DNA of 64,000 nucleotides from Chloroflexota bacterium. Lineage in GTDB: Bacteria; Chloroflexota; UBA11872. The notes below the pieces were generated by a model. The model saw only the letters and a program-made list of their open reading frames with translations, had not been told where the DNA came from and did not search any database. Shown here piece after piece: positions 1-7,566 of this stretch (its first letter is position 1; each line of letters begins with the position of its first letter). A program made the position numbers and the translations under genes. The stretch covers positions 102,446 through 166,445 of the forward strand of contig JAJECS010000003.1 of the NCBI GenBank assembly GCA_022821905.1, written 5' to 3'.

Positions 1-67
1 GCGCCGCCGCGACCAGATCGGGGACGCTCGGCCGAACGGCGGTCGGCGCGTCAATTGCGGCGTTGAT
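1..67 (-). CDS. proA: Probable N-terminus of glutamate-5-semialdehyde dehydrogenase (partial)
   Basis: An open frame with strong GC3 bias begins just after the proB stop and runs off the left edge. A good Shine-Dalgarno GGAGG (73-77) sits 5 nt before an ATC codon at 65-67, and no ATG, GTG or TTG lies in frame nearby, so a rare AUC start is inferred. The visible residues (INAAIDAPTAVRP, then VPDLVAAA) are too few to identify. The proA call rests on proB-proA being a common operon order in proline biosynthesis. Another gene remains possible. Confidence 0.35.
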   Translation of the reverse strand, partial: MNAAIDAPTAVRPSVPDLVAAA

Positions 68-87
68 GACGACCTCCTCGGTCGGGC

Positions 88-1194
88 CTAGGCACTGTCG
101 AGCAATACCAGGTTGTTGCGATGCACGGCTTCCGCCCCATGCTCGTAATCGAGGATCGACGCGATCAAGTGTGACGGCCGACCCAGGATCCGCACCAAGT
201 CGTGCGAGGCATAGTTTACGAGTCCGCGGGCGAAGACTCGTTCGTCGGGTCCGGCCACCGCCACGACGTCACCGCGGATGAAATCTCCATCGACGGCGCA
301 AATGCCGGCGGGCAGCAGACTCCTCCCGGCATCGGTGAGCGCCTGCTTGGCGCCCCCGTCGACGCGCAAGGTGCCTCGCTCGGTGGCCGCGGAGCTGAGC
401 CAGCGAGCTCGGCTGGTGCGGGTCACTTGTCGCGGCGCGAATCGCGTGCCGAGACGCTCGCCAGCGGCGATGCGCGGGAGGACATCGGGCAGATTGCCGC
501 CGGCGACGACGACCTCGATACCGTCGAAGCTGGCGCTGCGCGCCGCCTCCACCTTCGACCGGACGCCCCCCGACCCGCCGGCGCCGGCCGCTCCCGCCGC
601 GCTGGCCAACACCTCGTCCGTCATTACATGCCCGTCCCGAATCAACTCCGCGTCCGGGTGGCGACGAGGATCACCGGTATAGAGACCGTCGGTGCCCGTG
701 AGCAGGATCAGCAAATCGGCATCGACCAGCTGCGCGATCAGGGCCGACAACGGGTCGTTGTCGCCAAACCGCAATTCCTCCGTCGCCACCACGTCGTTTT
801 CGTTGGCGATCGGCAACACGCCCTGATCCAGCAAGCCGGTGAGGGCGTTGCGCGCGTTGAGAAACCCGTCGCGCGTGGTCAGGTCGGCGCGGGACATCAG
901 CGTCTGCGCCACGGTGATGTCGTGGGCCGCGAACACGGTGCCGTAGCGGGCGATGAGCGGCGCCTGTCCCACGGCGGCCAGGACCTGGCGAGTGGTGAGC
1001 TGATTGCCGCGCAGGTGGAGCCTCGCGCGCCCTGCCGCCACGGCCCCGGAAGACACGAGCACCACCTCCGCACCATCCCGAATGAGCGATGAAATCTGCG
1101 CCGCGATCTGCTCGATGTAGCCCTCGTTGAGGCCGGCGGGCGTCGTGAGCAGCTGCGTGCCGCATTTGACGACGATGCGCTTTCGATCAGGCAT
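88..1194 (-). CDS. proB: Glutamate 5-kinase
   Basis: Cytoplasmic first enzyme of proline synthesis: phosphorylates glutamate to glutamyl-5-phosphate using ATP. The 368-residue product matches the usual length of the kinase-plus-PUA form. The amino-acid-kinase domain opens with IVVKCGTQLL, carries FGDNDPLSALIA (substrate and metal site) in the middle and GGSGGVRSKVEAA (nucleotide binding). The C-terminal PUA domain starts near residue 280 (RGTLRVDGGAKQAL). The frame stays open upstream to 1422, but that extension lacks family similarity and overlaps the divergent promoter and EF-G start, so the ATG at 1192-1194 (MPDRKR) is chosen. Probably co-transcribed with the downstream gene, whose putative start is 20 nt after the stop. 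Confidence 0.96.
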   Translation of the reverse strand: MPDRKRIVVKCGTQLLTTPAGLNEGYIEQIAAQISSLIRDGAEVVLVSSGAVAAGRARLHLRGNQLTTRQVLAAVGQAPLIARYGTVFAAHDITVAQTLMSRADLTTRDGFLNARNALTGLLDQGVLPIANENDVVATEELRFGDNDPLSALIAQLVDADLLILLTGTDGLYTGDPRRHPDAELIRDGHVMTDEVLASAAGAAGAGGSGGVRSKVEAARSASFDGIEVVVAGGNLPDVLPRIAAGERLGTRFAPRQVTRTSRARWLSSAATERGTLRVDGGAKQALTDAGRSLLPAGICAVDGDFIRGDVVAVAGPDERVFARGLVNYASHDLVRILGRPSHLIASILDYEHGAEAVHRNNLVLLDSA

Positions 1195-1236
1195 GGTTTT
1201 CGGGGATCCAGATCCGCCCTGCCGCTCGGGTGCGTG

Positions 1237-1260
1237 ATTGTAGGGACTCGCCGATATAAT
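1237..1260. promoter_or_regulatory. Back-to-back divergent promoters (proB / EF-G-like gene)
   Basis: A perfect TATAAT -10 hexamer lies on the plus strand at 1255-1260, about 58 nt before the EF-G-like start. A TACAAT hexamer lies on the minus strand at 1242-1237, about 43 nt before proB. No convincing -35 box is seen for either, so the calls rest on the -10 boxes and the divergent gene layout. Confidence 0.5.
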
Positions 1261-1317
1261 GGCGCTCCCCCGCGCCGCGCGCCCTGTAGCGTGCCCAGCC
1301 CGAAGGAACACACGGCC

Positions 1318-3381
1318 ATGGATCGGGATAACAGCGACGCGATCCGAAACGTCGTGTTCGTGGCGCACAGCGGCGCCGGCAAGACTTCGCTCACCGAGGC
1401 CATGGCCTATGTGACCGGCCAAACGTCACGCCTCGGGCGGGTGGAAGACGGCAACACCATGTCCGACTTCGACCCGGACGAGGTGGAACGGGGCATGTCG
1501 ATCAATCTCTCGGTCGTGCCGTGCCCCTGGCGGGGCGCCACCGTCAACGCGATCGACACGCCGGGATATCCGGACTTTATCGGCGACGTGGTCTCGGGAC
1601 TGCGGGCGGCGGATGCGGCGATCGTGGTGATCGACGCCACCGCCGGCATCCAGGTCGGCACCGAAATCGTGTGGCGGCTCGTCGACCGACGCGACCGCCC
1701 GCGACTCGTGGTTGTGAATCGCATGGACCGCGAAAACGTGAGTTGGGAAAACGTCGTCCAGGAGCTGCGCGACAAGTTTGGCGCGGCCATCGCCCCCATC
1801 CAGATCCCACTGGGCGACGCGCCCGAGTTCGACGGCGTGGTCGATCTGCTGGACGGCACCGCCCACGCGTTCACCGACGGCGGCAGCGAGCCGATCCCCG
1901 TGCCCGATGAGTTGAGCGAGACGGTCGAGATCGCGCGGGAGCAACTCACCGACGCGGTGGCGGCAACGGACGACGACCTGTTGGAGAAGTATCTCGAAGG
2001 CGAAGAGCTCGAGCGCGCGGACCTGGAGCGGGCGCTGCGGGAAGGCGTGCGCACCGGCGAGGTCTATCCCGTCGTGTTCACCGCCGCCACCGCGACCCAC
2101 GGCGTGCGCGAATTGCTCGACGCCATCACCGCCGTGTTGCCGGCGCCGCCGGACCTGCCCGTCGCCCCCGTCGCCAACGGCGCGACCATTGACTTCGCGA
2201 GCGACGGGCCGATCGTGGCCCAGGTCTTCAAGACGCTGGCCGACCCGTTCGTGGGCAAGGTGTCGCTGCTCCGCCTCTACACCGGGACGATCTCGGGAGA
2301 TGTCGAGTTGCGCAATCAGACCAGCGGACGGAACGAGCGGCTCTCCGGATTCCAATACCCGGTGGGCAAGGGCGGCGAGCAAGCGGGAGTCGTCGTGGCC
2401 GGCGACATCGCGTTTGTCACCAAGCTGGACAACGTCGCCACCGGCGACACGCTGGTATCGGACAGCTCGGCGCACCGGATGGGCGCGCTGGATATGCCCA
2501 CGCCGCTGTTCGAGGCCGCCATCACGCCGGCGACCCAGGCCGACCTGGACAAGATGGGCCAGGTGCTGGCGCGGATTGCCGAGGAGGACCCGTCGCTGCA
2601 GGTCCGGCGCGACGACCAGACCGGCGAGACCATTTTGGCCGGACTGGGCGAGTCGCACGTGCATATCAGCCTCGAGCGCATCCGGCGCAAGTTCGGCGTG
2701 AACCTGCTGTCGGACGTGCCGCGGGTGCCCTATCTCGAAACCATTCGCAAGACCGTGAACGCGCACGGGCGGCACAAGCGGCAGTCCGGCGGTCGCGGGC
2801 AGTTCGGCGATGTGCACATCGAGTTCTCCCCGCGGGAGCGAGGCGCGGGCTTCGAGTTCGAGGACCGCATCAAGGGCGGCGCGATTCCCAGGCAGTACCT
2901 GCCGGCCGTGGAGAAGGGCCTCGTCGAATGCTTCGCCAGTGGCTCGCTGGCGGGATTTCCCGTGGTGGACATCAAGGCGGCGGCGTTCGACGGCCAGTAT
3001 CACGACGTGGATTCATCCGACGAGTCCTTCCGCAACGCCGCCCGGCTGGCGGTGGAGGACGGCTACCCGCAAGCCAGCCCCGTGATCCTGGAACCGATCG
3101 TCAAGCTCGCCATCGAGATTCCCGACGTCAACACGGGTGACGTGATCGGCGACATCAGCGCGCGCCGCGGGCACGTGCTGGGCATGAATCCCGCCGACTA
3201 CGACGGCGCCTCGATCGTCGAGGTGGAGGCGCCCAAGGCAGAGGTGCAGCGTTACGCCACCGACCTGCGGTCGATCACGCAGGGACGGGGGCAATTCACC
3301 AGCGAATTCGTCCGCTACCAGGAAGTGCCGCCGCACGTGCAGGATCGCCTCGTCGCCGAGGCGGCCGCCGCGGACGGCTAG
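1318..3381 (+). CDS. Elongation factor G-like translational GTPase (EF-G paralogue)
   Basis: Predicted 687-residue GTPase of the EF-G family. G1 is AHSGAGKT near residue 16, G3 is DTPGYPDF, and G4 is NRMD in place of canonical NKxD. Domain II follows near residue 300, then the domain III-V region (GETILAGLGESHVHISLE) and the domain IV segment GGRGQFGDVHIEF. It is isolated from the str operon (rpsL-rpsG-fusA-tuf), so it is probably the second EF-G type (FusA2-like) rather than the housekeeping copy. Start chosen at ATG 1318, preceded by GAAGGA; the frame upstream to 1234 covers the promoter. Whether it supports translocation, recycling or another ribosomal role cannot be told from sequence. 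Confidence 0.88.
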   Translation: MDRDNSDAIRNVVFVAHSGAGKTSLTEAMAYVTGQTSRLGRVEDGNTMSDFDPDEVERGMSINLSVVPCPWRGATVNAIDTPGYPDFIGDVVSGLRAADAAIVVIDATAGIQVGTEIVWRLVDRRDRPRLVVVNRMDRENVSWENVVQELRDKFGAAIAPIQIPLGDAPEFDGVVDLLDGTAHAFTDGGSEPIPVPDELSETVEIAREQLTDAVAATDDDLLEKYLEGEELERADLERALREGVRTGEVYPVVFTAATATHGVRELLDAITAVLPAPPDLPVAPVANGATIDFASDGPIVAQVFKTLADPFVGKVSLLRLYTGTISGDVELRNQTSGRNERLSGFQYPVGKGGEQAGVVVAGDIAFVTKLDNVATGDTLVSDSSAHRMGALDMPTPLFEAAITPATQADLDKMGQVLARIAEEDPSLQVRRDDQTGETILAGLGESHVHISLERIRRKFGVNLLSDVPRVPYLETIRKTVNAHGRHKRQSGGRGQFGDVHIEFSPRERGAGFEFEDRIKGGAIPRQYLPAVEKGLVECFASGSLAGFPVVDIKAAAFDGQYHDVDSSDESFRNAARLAVEDGYPQASPVILEPIVKLAIEIPDVNTGDVIGDISARRGHVLGMNPADYDGASIVEVEAPKAEVQRYATDLRSITQGRGQFTSEFVRYQEVPPHVQDRLVAEAAAADG

Positions 3382-3389
3382 CGCGCCGG

Positions 3390-4448
3390 ATGGACGACAC
3401 AGGCCGGGAGTTCCTGCAGCGGCTGATCGACGCGCCGAGCCCGTCCGGCTACGAGCAGGCCGCGCGCCGCGTCTGGCACGAGACGGTCGCCGACTACGCC
3501 GACGAGGTGCGCGGCGACGTGCACGGCAACGTGATTGCGACCCGAAACCCCGGCGGCAGCCCCAGGCTGATGTTCGCCGGGCACTGCGACGAGCTCGGCC
3601 TGCAAGTCAACTACATCTCGGATAAGGGATTTCTCTACTTCAACACCATCGGCGGGCACGATCCCAGCCTGATCTCGGGGCGGCGCGTGATCGTCCACGC
3701 GCAGGACGGTCCCGTCCGCGGGGTCACCGGGCAGAGGGCCGTGCACCTGACGCCTCGCGACGAGCGCGGCAAGGCGCAGAAGGTCGAAGACATCTGGATC
3801 GACATCGGCGTGAGCGACAAGGCAGAGGCCGAGTCGCTGGTTCGCGTGGGCGACGCGGTGACCTACGAGCTCGGCATGGAGCCGCTGCGCAACGGCCTGG
3901 GCGTCGCGCGGGCCTTCGACAACAAGATCGGCGCCTGGGTGGTGGCCGAGGCGCTGCGGCGCATCGACGCCGCCAAGTGTTCGGCAGAGGTGGTCTCGGT
4001 GGCCACGGTGCAGGAAGAGTTGGGCCTGCGCGGCGCCATCACGAGCACGTTTGGCATCGATCCGCTGGTCGGCGTGGCGGTTGACGTGACCCACGCCACC
4101 GATCATCCCAACATCAACAAGGTCACCGCCGGCGACGTGAGCCTGGACGGCGGTCCCGTCGTCACCCGCGGCGCCAACGTGAACCCGGTGGTCGAGCGGC
4201 TGCTGATGGAGAGCGCCGAGGCGCTCGGGATGGACGTTCAGATAGAAGCCGAGCCCCGCGGCACCGGCACCGACGCCAACGCTATGCAACTCTCGCGGGC
4301 GGGAGTGGCCACCGGGCTGGTGAGCGTGCCGCTACGCTACATGCACACGCCGTCGGAGATCATCTCGCTGGACGTGGCCAACCAGGCCGCCGACCTGCTG
4401 GCCGATTTCGCCCAGCGGCTGACGCCGGAGATGGACTTCACGCCCTAG
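3390..4448 (+). CDS. M42-family metallo-aminopeptidase
   Basis: A 352-residue member of peptidase family M42 (co-catalytic dizinc aminopeptidases, sometimes annotated as endoglucanase or FrvX). Visible metal and catalytic positions: H65 and D67 in AGHCDELG, D177 in FDNKIGA, the general-base and ligand pair E209/E210 in VQEELGLRGA, D232 in VDVTHATDHPN, and H319 in RYMHTPSEIIS. All expected ligands are present, so it should be active in trimming peptides in the cytoplasm. It starts 8 nt after the EF-G-like stop and is probably its operon partner. Confidence 0.9.
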   Translation: MDDTGREFLQRLIDAPSPSGYEQAARRVWHETVADYADEVRGDVHGNVIATRNPGGSPRLMFAGHCDELGLQVNYISDKGFLYFNTIGGHDPSLISGRRVIVHAQDGPVRGVTGQRAVHLTPRDERGKAQKVEDIWIDIGVSDKAEAESLVRVGDAVTYELGMEPLRNGLGVARAFDNKIGAWVVAEALRRIDAAKCSAEVVSVATVQEELGLRGAITSTFGIDPLVGVAVDVTHATDHPNINKVTAGDVSLDGGPVVTRGANVNPVVERLLMESAEALGMDVQIEAEPRGTGTDANAMQLSRAGVATGLVSVPLRYMHTPSEIISLDVANQAADLLADFAQRLTPEMDFTP

Positions 4449-4487
4449 GACGAGTCCCGCTCGATCCTGACTGTCGTATCTGGCGCC

Positions 4488-4898
4488 TCAGCTGCGGATC
4501 AACTCGGCGAGCGCCTCCGACGGGGTCAATGCGAGGATGGGTGACCGGTCAAAGTCACGGACGCTTCGGGTGACGATGTGCCGCGCGCCGCAGGCCCGCG
4601 CGGCAGCGACTTGCAGCGCATCCTCGAAATCGCGCATGGGCAGCTCAGCGGCGTACCGCACGGCACGCGTGTCGGTCTCGGCCACCGCCACGAAGCGAGT
4701 CAGATCGAGGATGAAGTCGCGGGCGCCGGGGCCGCCGTGCGACGGCGCCACGAGGTAGTAGAAGTTCGACACGGTGTGCCAGGCGATGAAGGCCTTTTCC
4801 CGGCCCCGTTCCAGGCGATCGAGCAGTTCCCCCGAAGCGTCGACATTGGGCTGCCGGTCAAACGCCACGTCCAGCAGCACGTCGGTGTCGAGCAGCAT
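4488..4898 (-). CDS. vapC: PIN-domain ribonuclease toxin (VapC-like)
   Basis: 136-residue single PIN domain, the usual size for a VapC toxin. The acidic metal-binding positions are visible: D4 (with D6) in MLLDTDVLLD, the central MRDFEDALQ motif and the C-terminal ITR-type strand TRSVRDFD. VapC-type PIN proteins are Mg2+-dependent RNases, often cutting tRNA or rRNA. Its ATG overlaps the stop of the upstream antitoxin by one base (TAATG), which indicates translational coupling. It is convergent with the M42 gene. The RNA target is unknown. Confidence 0.88.
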   Translation of the reverse strand: MLLDTDVLLDVAFDRQPNVDASGELLDRLERGREKAFIAWHTVSNFYYLVAPSHGGPGARDFILDLTRFVAVAETDTRAVRYAAELPMRDFEDALQVAAARACGARHIVTRSVRDFDRSPILALTPSEALAELIRS

Positions 4899-5119
4899 TA
4901 GAGGTACTTGCGAGCGAGGGCCTCGTAGCGCAGATCATCGCCGACCGCCGGTTGCAGCCGACCCCGCCAGCGCGCAGCGAAGGACGGCGCGCCCTCGTCC
5001 ACTACGTCGCGGAGCCCCTGCTCGACGAGCGACGACAGCGACACGCCGCGGGCACGGGCATGGCGCTTGGCCTGGAGGATGACCTCGGCGTCAACCGTGA
5101 GCGTGAGTCGGTGCTTCAT
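4898..5119 (-). CDS. vapB: Ribbon-helix-helix-like antitoxin (VapB-type)
   Basis: 73-residue protein. The N-terminal beta strand MKHRLTLTVDAEVILQAKRH is followed by a helix with SLSSLVEQGL, typical of DUF6364/Arc-like antitoxins. The C-terminal tail (RWRGRLQPAVGDD, then YEALARKYL) is the likely toxin-binding part. Stop and PIN-toxin start overlap as TAATG. Such antitoxins usually repress their own promoter, which would lie just upstream of 5119; an AT-richer stretch with short inverted TATACGTAT-like motifs at 5138-5166 is a possible operator. Confidence 0.82.
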   Translation of the reverse strand: MKHRLTLTVDAEVILQAKRHARARGVSLSSLVEQGLRDVVDEGAPSFAARWRGRLQPAVGDDLRYEALARKYL

Positions 5120-5137
5120 TGGAACGCGTCCAATGGA

Positions 5138-5166
5138 CGTATACGTATTTCCATGTCAGTATACGT
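5138..5166. promoter_or_regulatory. Possible vapBC operator
   Basis: Directly upstream of the antitoxin start, GTATACGTAT (5138-5147) and AGTATACGTG (5159-5168) form two copies of a TATACGTA-type palindrome about 20 bp apart in otherwise GC-rich DNA. Paired palindromes at this position are typical of ribbon-helix-helix autoregulation. This is inference from position and symmetry. Confidence 0.45.
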
Positions 5167-5317
5167 GCTACTCGCGGCAATTGCTCGAACTGCTGCATCG
5201 TGACCGGGCGTCACGCAGAGTGGGAATCCACGCCGCCCGCGCTCGCCCAAATCACGCAGCCGGTCTATCCAGCAACTCGACGAATCTGAGGGGCTGTGAG
5301 AAAGCACAACGCCCTTC

Positions 5318-5567
5318 GATTCCTCACGACGTTCGGAATGCCGAAACGGGCTCGCGAGGGCGTCGGGCACCGCGTCGGCGCCCGGAGTGACTCGCACCCC
5401 GACTTTGCCGGATTGGTCACACCACGAGCGGTCGGGCTGGGGATATGCTCGGGCCATGGCATTCGGATGGGTGAACGGCTTGACGCATCTGCGCGGTGGC
5501 CCAGGCCCGGCGCAACCTGAGCAGCTTGACCCGGGCGATCCCACGCTGCACGCAGCGCGGACCAACG
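5318..5567. repeat. Family A and family E dispersed repeats
   Basis: The intergenic stretch 5120-5659 carries no convincing gene. It holds a family A copy at 5318-5340 (GATTCCTCACGACGTTCGG) and a family E palindrome at about 5536-5565 (CCCACGCTGCACGCAGCG). Both recur elsewhere in the window. Confidence 0.8.
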
Positions 5568-5636
5568 ACGATTCGGTCACTCCGAGCACAGCGAGGAGTC
5601 TCGGATCCACCACTCCGGCCGCGAGGATTAGCGCTC

Positions 5637-5664
5637 TAGATTCCTCACATTCGTTCGGAATGAC
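5637..5664. repeat. Family A repeat overlapping a start codon
   Basis: GATTCCTCACATTCGTTCGG followed by AATGAC is a family A element. The ATG inside its end (5660-5662) is the preferred start codon of the following lipoprotein gene. Confidence 0.75.
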
Positions 5665-7393
5665 CGGCAGGGCGCGACGCAACGTGCCAATGGCCCTGCT
5701 GGCGGTCGGAGTCGCGATCATGCTGGTGGCCGCGGCCTGCGGCGAGGATGAACCTCCGCCGGAACCGGCCACACCGACGCCGACCGTCGAGGCCACGGCG
5801 CCTTCGCCGACGCCGGAGCCGCCAGCGCCCACGGCCGTCGTGACAGCCGCGCCAACCGCCACTCCCACTCCGACAACCGCGCCCACGGCGACGGCAACGC
5901 CGTCGCCCAGCCCGACACCGAGCCCCATCCCCACGGCCACGCCATCACCGACTCCCACGCCGGAATCCACAGCCGAAGCCGTCCACGCATCCGACTTCGA
6001 CCGCGACCGGCTGCACGAGGCCATCGCAAACAATCCGCCGGAGTCTGTTCGCATGACGGCCCAGGCGCGCCTGATGCCCATGGTCGAGGGCGAAATCGCG
6101 GTGACGCTCGAGCTCGTGCCCGCCGACGAGGCCATACGCATGCTGATGGTGCTTGGTGCGGACGATCAGAAACTGAGCCTCGAACTGATCGTGATCGGCA
6201 ACACCCAATACCTGCGCGCCGTGGATCCGGACGGAACCGAGAGCCCCTGGCTGGCTTCGAACATCGCAGCCGGTGACCCGGCGCTGATCGACGCCTTTGG
6301 AGCCGGCGACCTGCTGGACGACATGATTCCCGACGACGAGCTGGCGCCGATCGTGGCGGTGGGCGTGGAGGACTGCGGCGACGGCCGGCAGTGCTTCGTC
6401 CTCACCAGCCCCGAGGACACGTCGGTGCAGCTGCTGGTGGATACCGAGACTTATCTGCCGGTCGTGTTTCGCGGAGCGGCTCTCGGCGAGGGGTTCGATA
6501 CGGACGTCGAGATGCGATTGGAATGGAACGCCGAGATCTCGATCAGCGCACCGGCCGACGCGCGTCAGGTGTCCCCCGACGAGTTCGCGCTCTCGCTGGC
6601 CGGATTCTTCTTCGGCTCGGCGGGCATCGCGCAGGGACCGACCCTGCCGCCGGCCACCGGCGGGCAACCGGGGGCCGACGCGGAACGCGTGATCACCAGC
6701 GAGCGCGCCGCCTTGTGGCTGGAGCTGGGCGCTTCGCCCTATGGCGAGGCGCTCGACGACTTTGGCGATCTGTTCCACGGCGACCTCGGCATCGCGCAAG
6801 TGCGCTATGACCCCACGGTGGACATCTGGACCTGGGGCGCGGGAAATATTGAACTGGCGGAGGCCACGGCGCGCGAGCTGTTCGGCCCGGACGGCGCCTT
6901 TCCCTGCGGCTCGACGGACCCCGTCGTGGCCTGCGGCGCTGATGGCGTAGGGCCCGGGACGTACCTCCTGGTCTGGAGCGAAGTGGTCGACCCGGTGCCG
7001 CTCGACGACGCCGCCTACATTCGCACCTTCTGGGCCCTGTTCCAGGACGGCGATCCGGCGAACGACTGGGAGGCGTTGCCACAGTTCGCCAACGACGTGC
7101 TGGACGGCAGCGACACGCACTACCGCATCGAGGCGACGCCGGGCGGTTGGGAGTTGGGCCGCACCTTCGGACCGCAGTTGGAGCCCCTGCCGACCGATGG
7201 CGCGGCCATGATCCTGTCAAACGTCGTCGTCTTCTGGGTGCCGGTGTCGGAGCTTGGTGATCTCGACGCCCTGAGCCTCGGCGTGGCCAGCTTCAGCGGT
7301 CCCGTGGAAAACCCTTTCGGGGTCAACGGAGCCCTGGACCGGTCGCCCGAGCCGCAACAGCCGCTGACGCCGCTGGACGAGGTGGGGTTCTAG
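5660..7393 (+). CDS. Thr/Pro-rich lipoprotein with LppX/LolA-like region
   Basis: 577 residues with a lipoprotein signal: positively charged start MTGRARRNVP, a hydrophobic core and lipobox LVAAAC with the lipidated Cys near residue 26. A Thr/Pro/Ala-rich linker follows (about residues 30-105), as in many Chloroflexota surface lipoproteins. The region at about 110-320 (EGEIAVTLELVPADEAIRML, later QLLVDTETYLPVVFR) resembles LppX/LolA-type lipid-binding folds. The C-terminal part (about 340-577) is unrecognised. The frame is open from 5387, but only the Met at 5660 gives a proper signal peptide; Met at 5690 is an alternative. It is convergent with the DUF3179 gene. Function unknown beyond an extracytoplasmic location. 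Confidence 0.7.
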   Translation: MTGRARRNVPMALLAVGVAIMLVAAACGEDEPPPEPATPTPTVEATAPSPTPEPPAPTAVVTAAPTATPTPTTAPTATATPSPSPTPSPIPTATPSPTPTPESTAEAVHASDFDRDRLHEAIANNPPESVRMTAQARLMPMVEGEIAVTLELVPADEAIRMLMVLGADDQKLSLELIVIGNTQYLRAVDPDGTESPWLASNIAAGDPALIDAFGAGDLLDDMIPDDELAPIVAVGVEDCGDGRQCFVLTSPEDTSVQLLVDTETYLPVVFRGAALGEGFDTDVEMRLEWNAEISISAPADARQVSPDEFALSLAGFFFGSAGIAQGPTLPPATGGQPGADAERVITSERAALWLELGASPYGEALDDFGDLFHGDLGIAQVRYDPTVDIWTWGAGNIELAEATARELFGPDGAFPCGSTDPVVACGADGVGPGTYLLVWSEVVDPVPLDDAAYIRTFWALFQDGDPANDWEALPQFANDVLDGSDTHYRIEATPGGWELGRTFGPQLEPLPTDGAAMILSNVVVFWVPVSELGDLDALSLGVASFSGPVENPFGVNGALDRSPEPQQPLTPLDEVGF

Positions 7394-7489
7394 GGAGTCG
7401 GAGTCTTGCGGGGTCGCCGCAGGTACATCACACGGTTGCTGTAGAGCAGGTCCCCTAAGGAGATTGGCGCCCTCGCCCTAGCCGAATCA

Positions 7490-7535
7490 CCCTCACCCCA
7501 GCCCTCTCCCATCAAGGGAGAGGGAGCCGGACTCT
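7490..7535. repeat. Family D repeat between convergent genes
   Basis: CCCTCACCCCA followed by CCCTCTCCC and GGGAGAGGG forms a hairpin-capable palindrome between two convergent genes. It may act as a bidirectional terminator, but no T-tract is seen. Confidence 0.7.
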
Positions 7536-7566
7536 CCCTCCCGGGCGCGTTGATCGCTGTCCGGCG

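Noticed and set aside
1195..1422. N-terminal extension of proB
   Set aside because: Covers the divergent promoter and EF-G start; the conserved kinase begins at MPDRKR.
5760..5970. ACGCCGAC-like tandem repetition that could look like a CRISPR or minisatellite
   Set aside because: It encodes the Pro/Thr-rich linker of the lipoprotein; no conserved repeat-spacer periodicity. No CRISPR array is seen anywhere in the window.
5116..6141. 341-codon minus-strand frame with Gly/Val repeats
   Set aside because: Low-complexity shadow of the Thr/Pro linker of the lipoprotein and of intergenic repeats.
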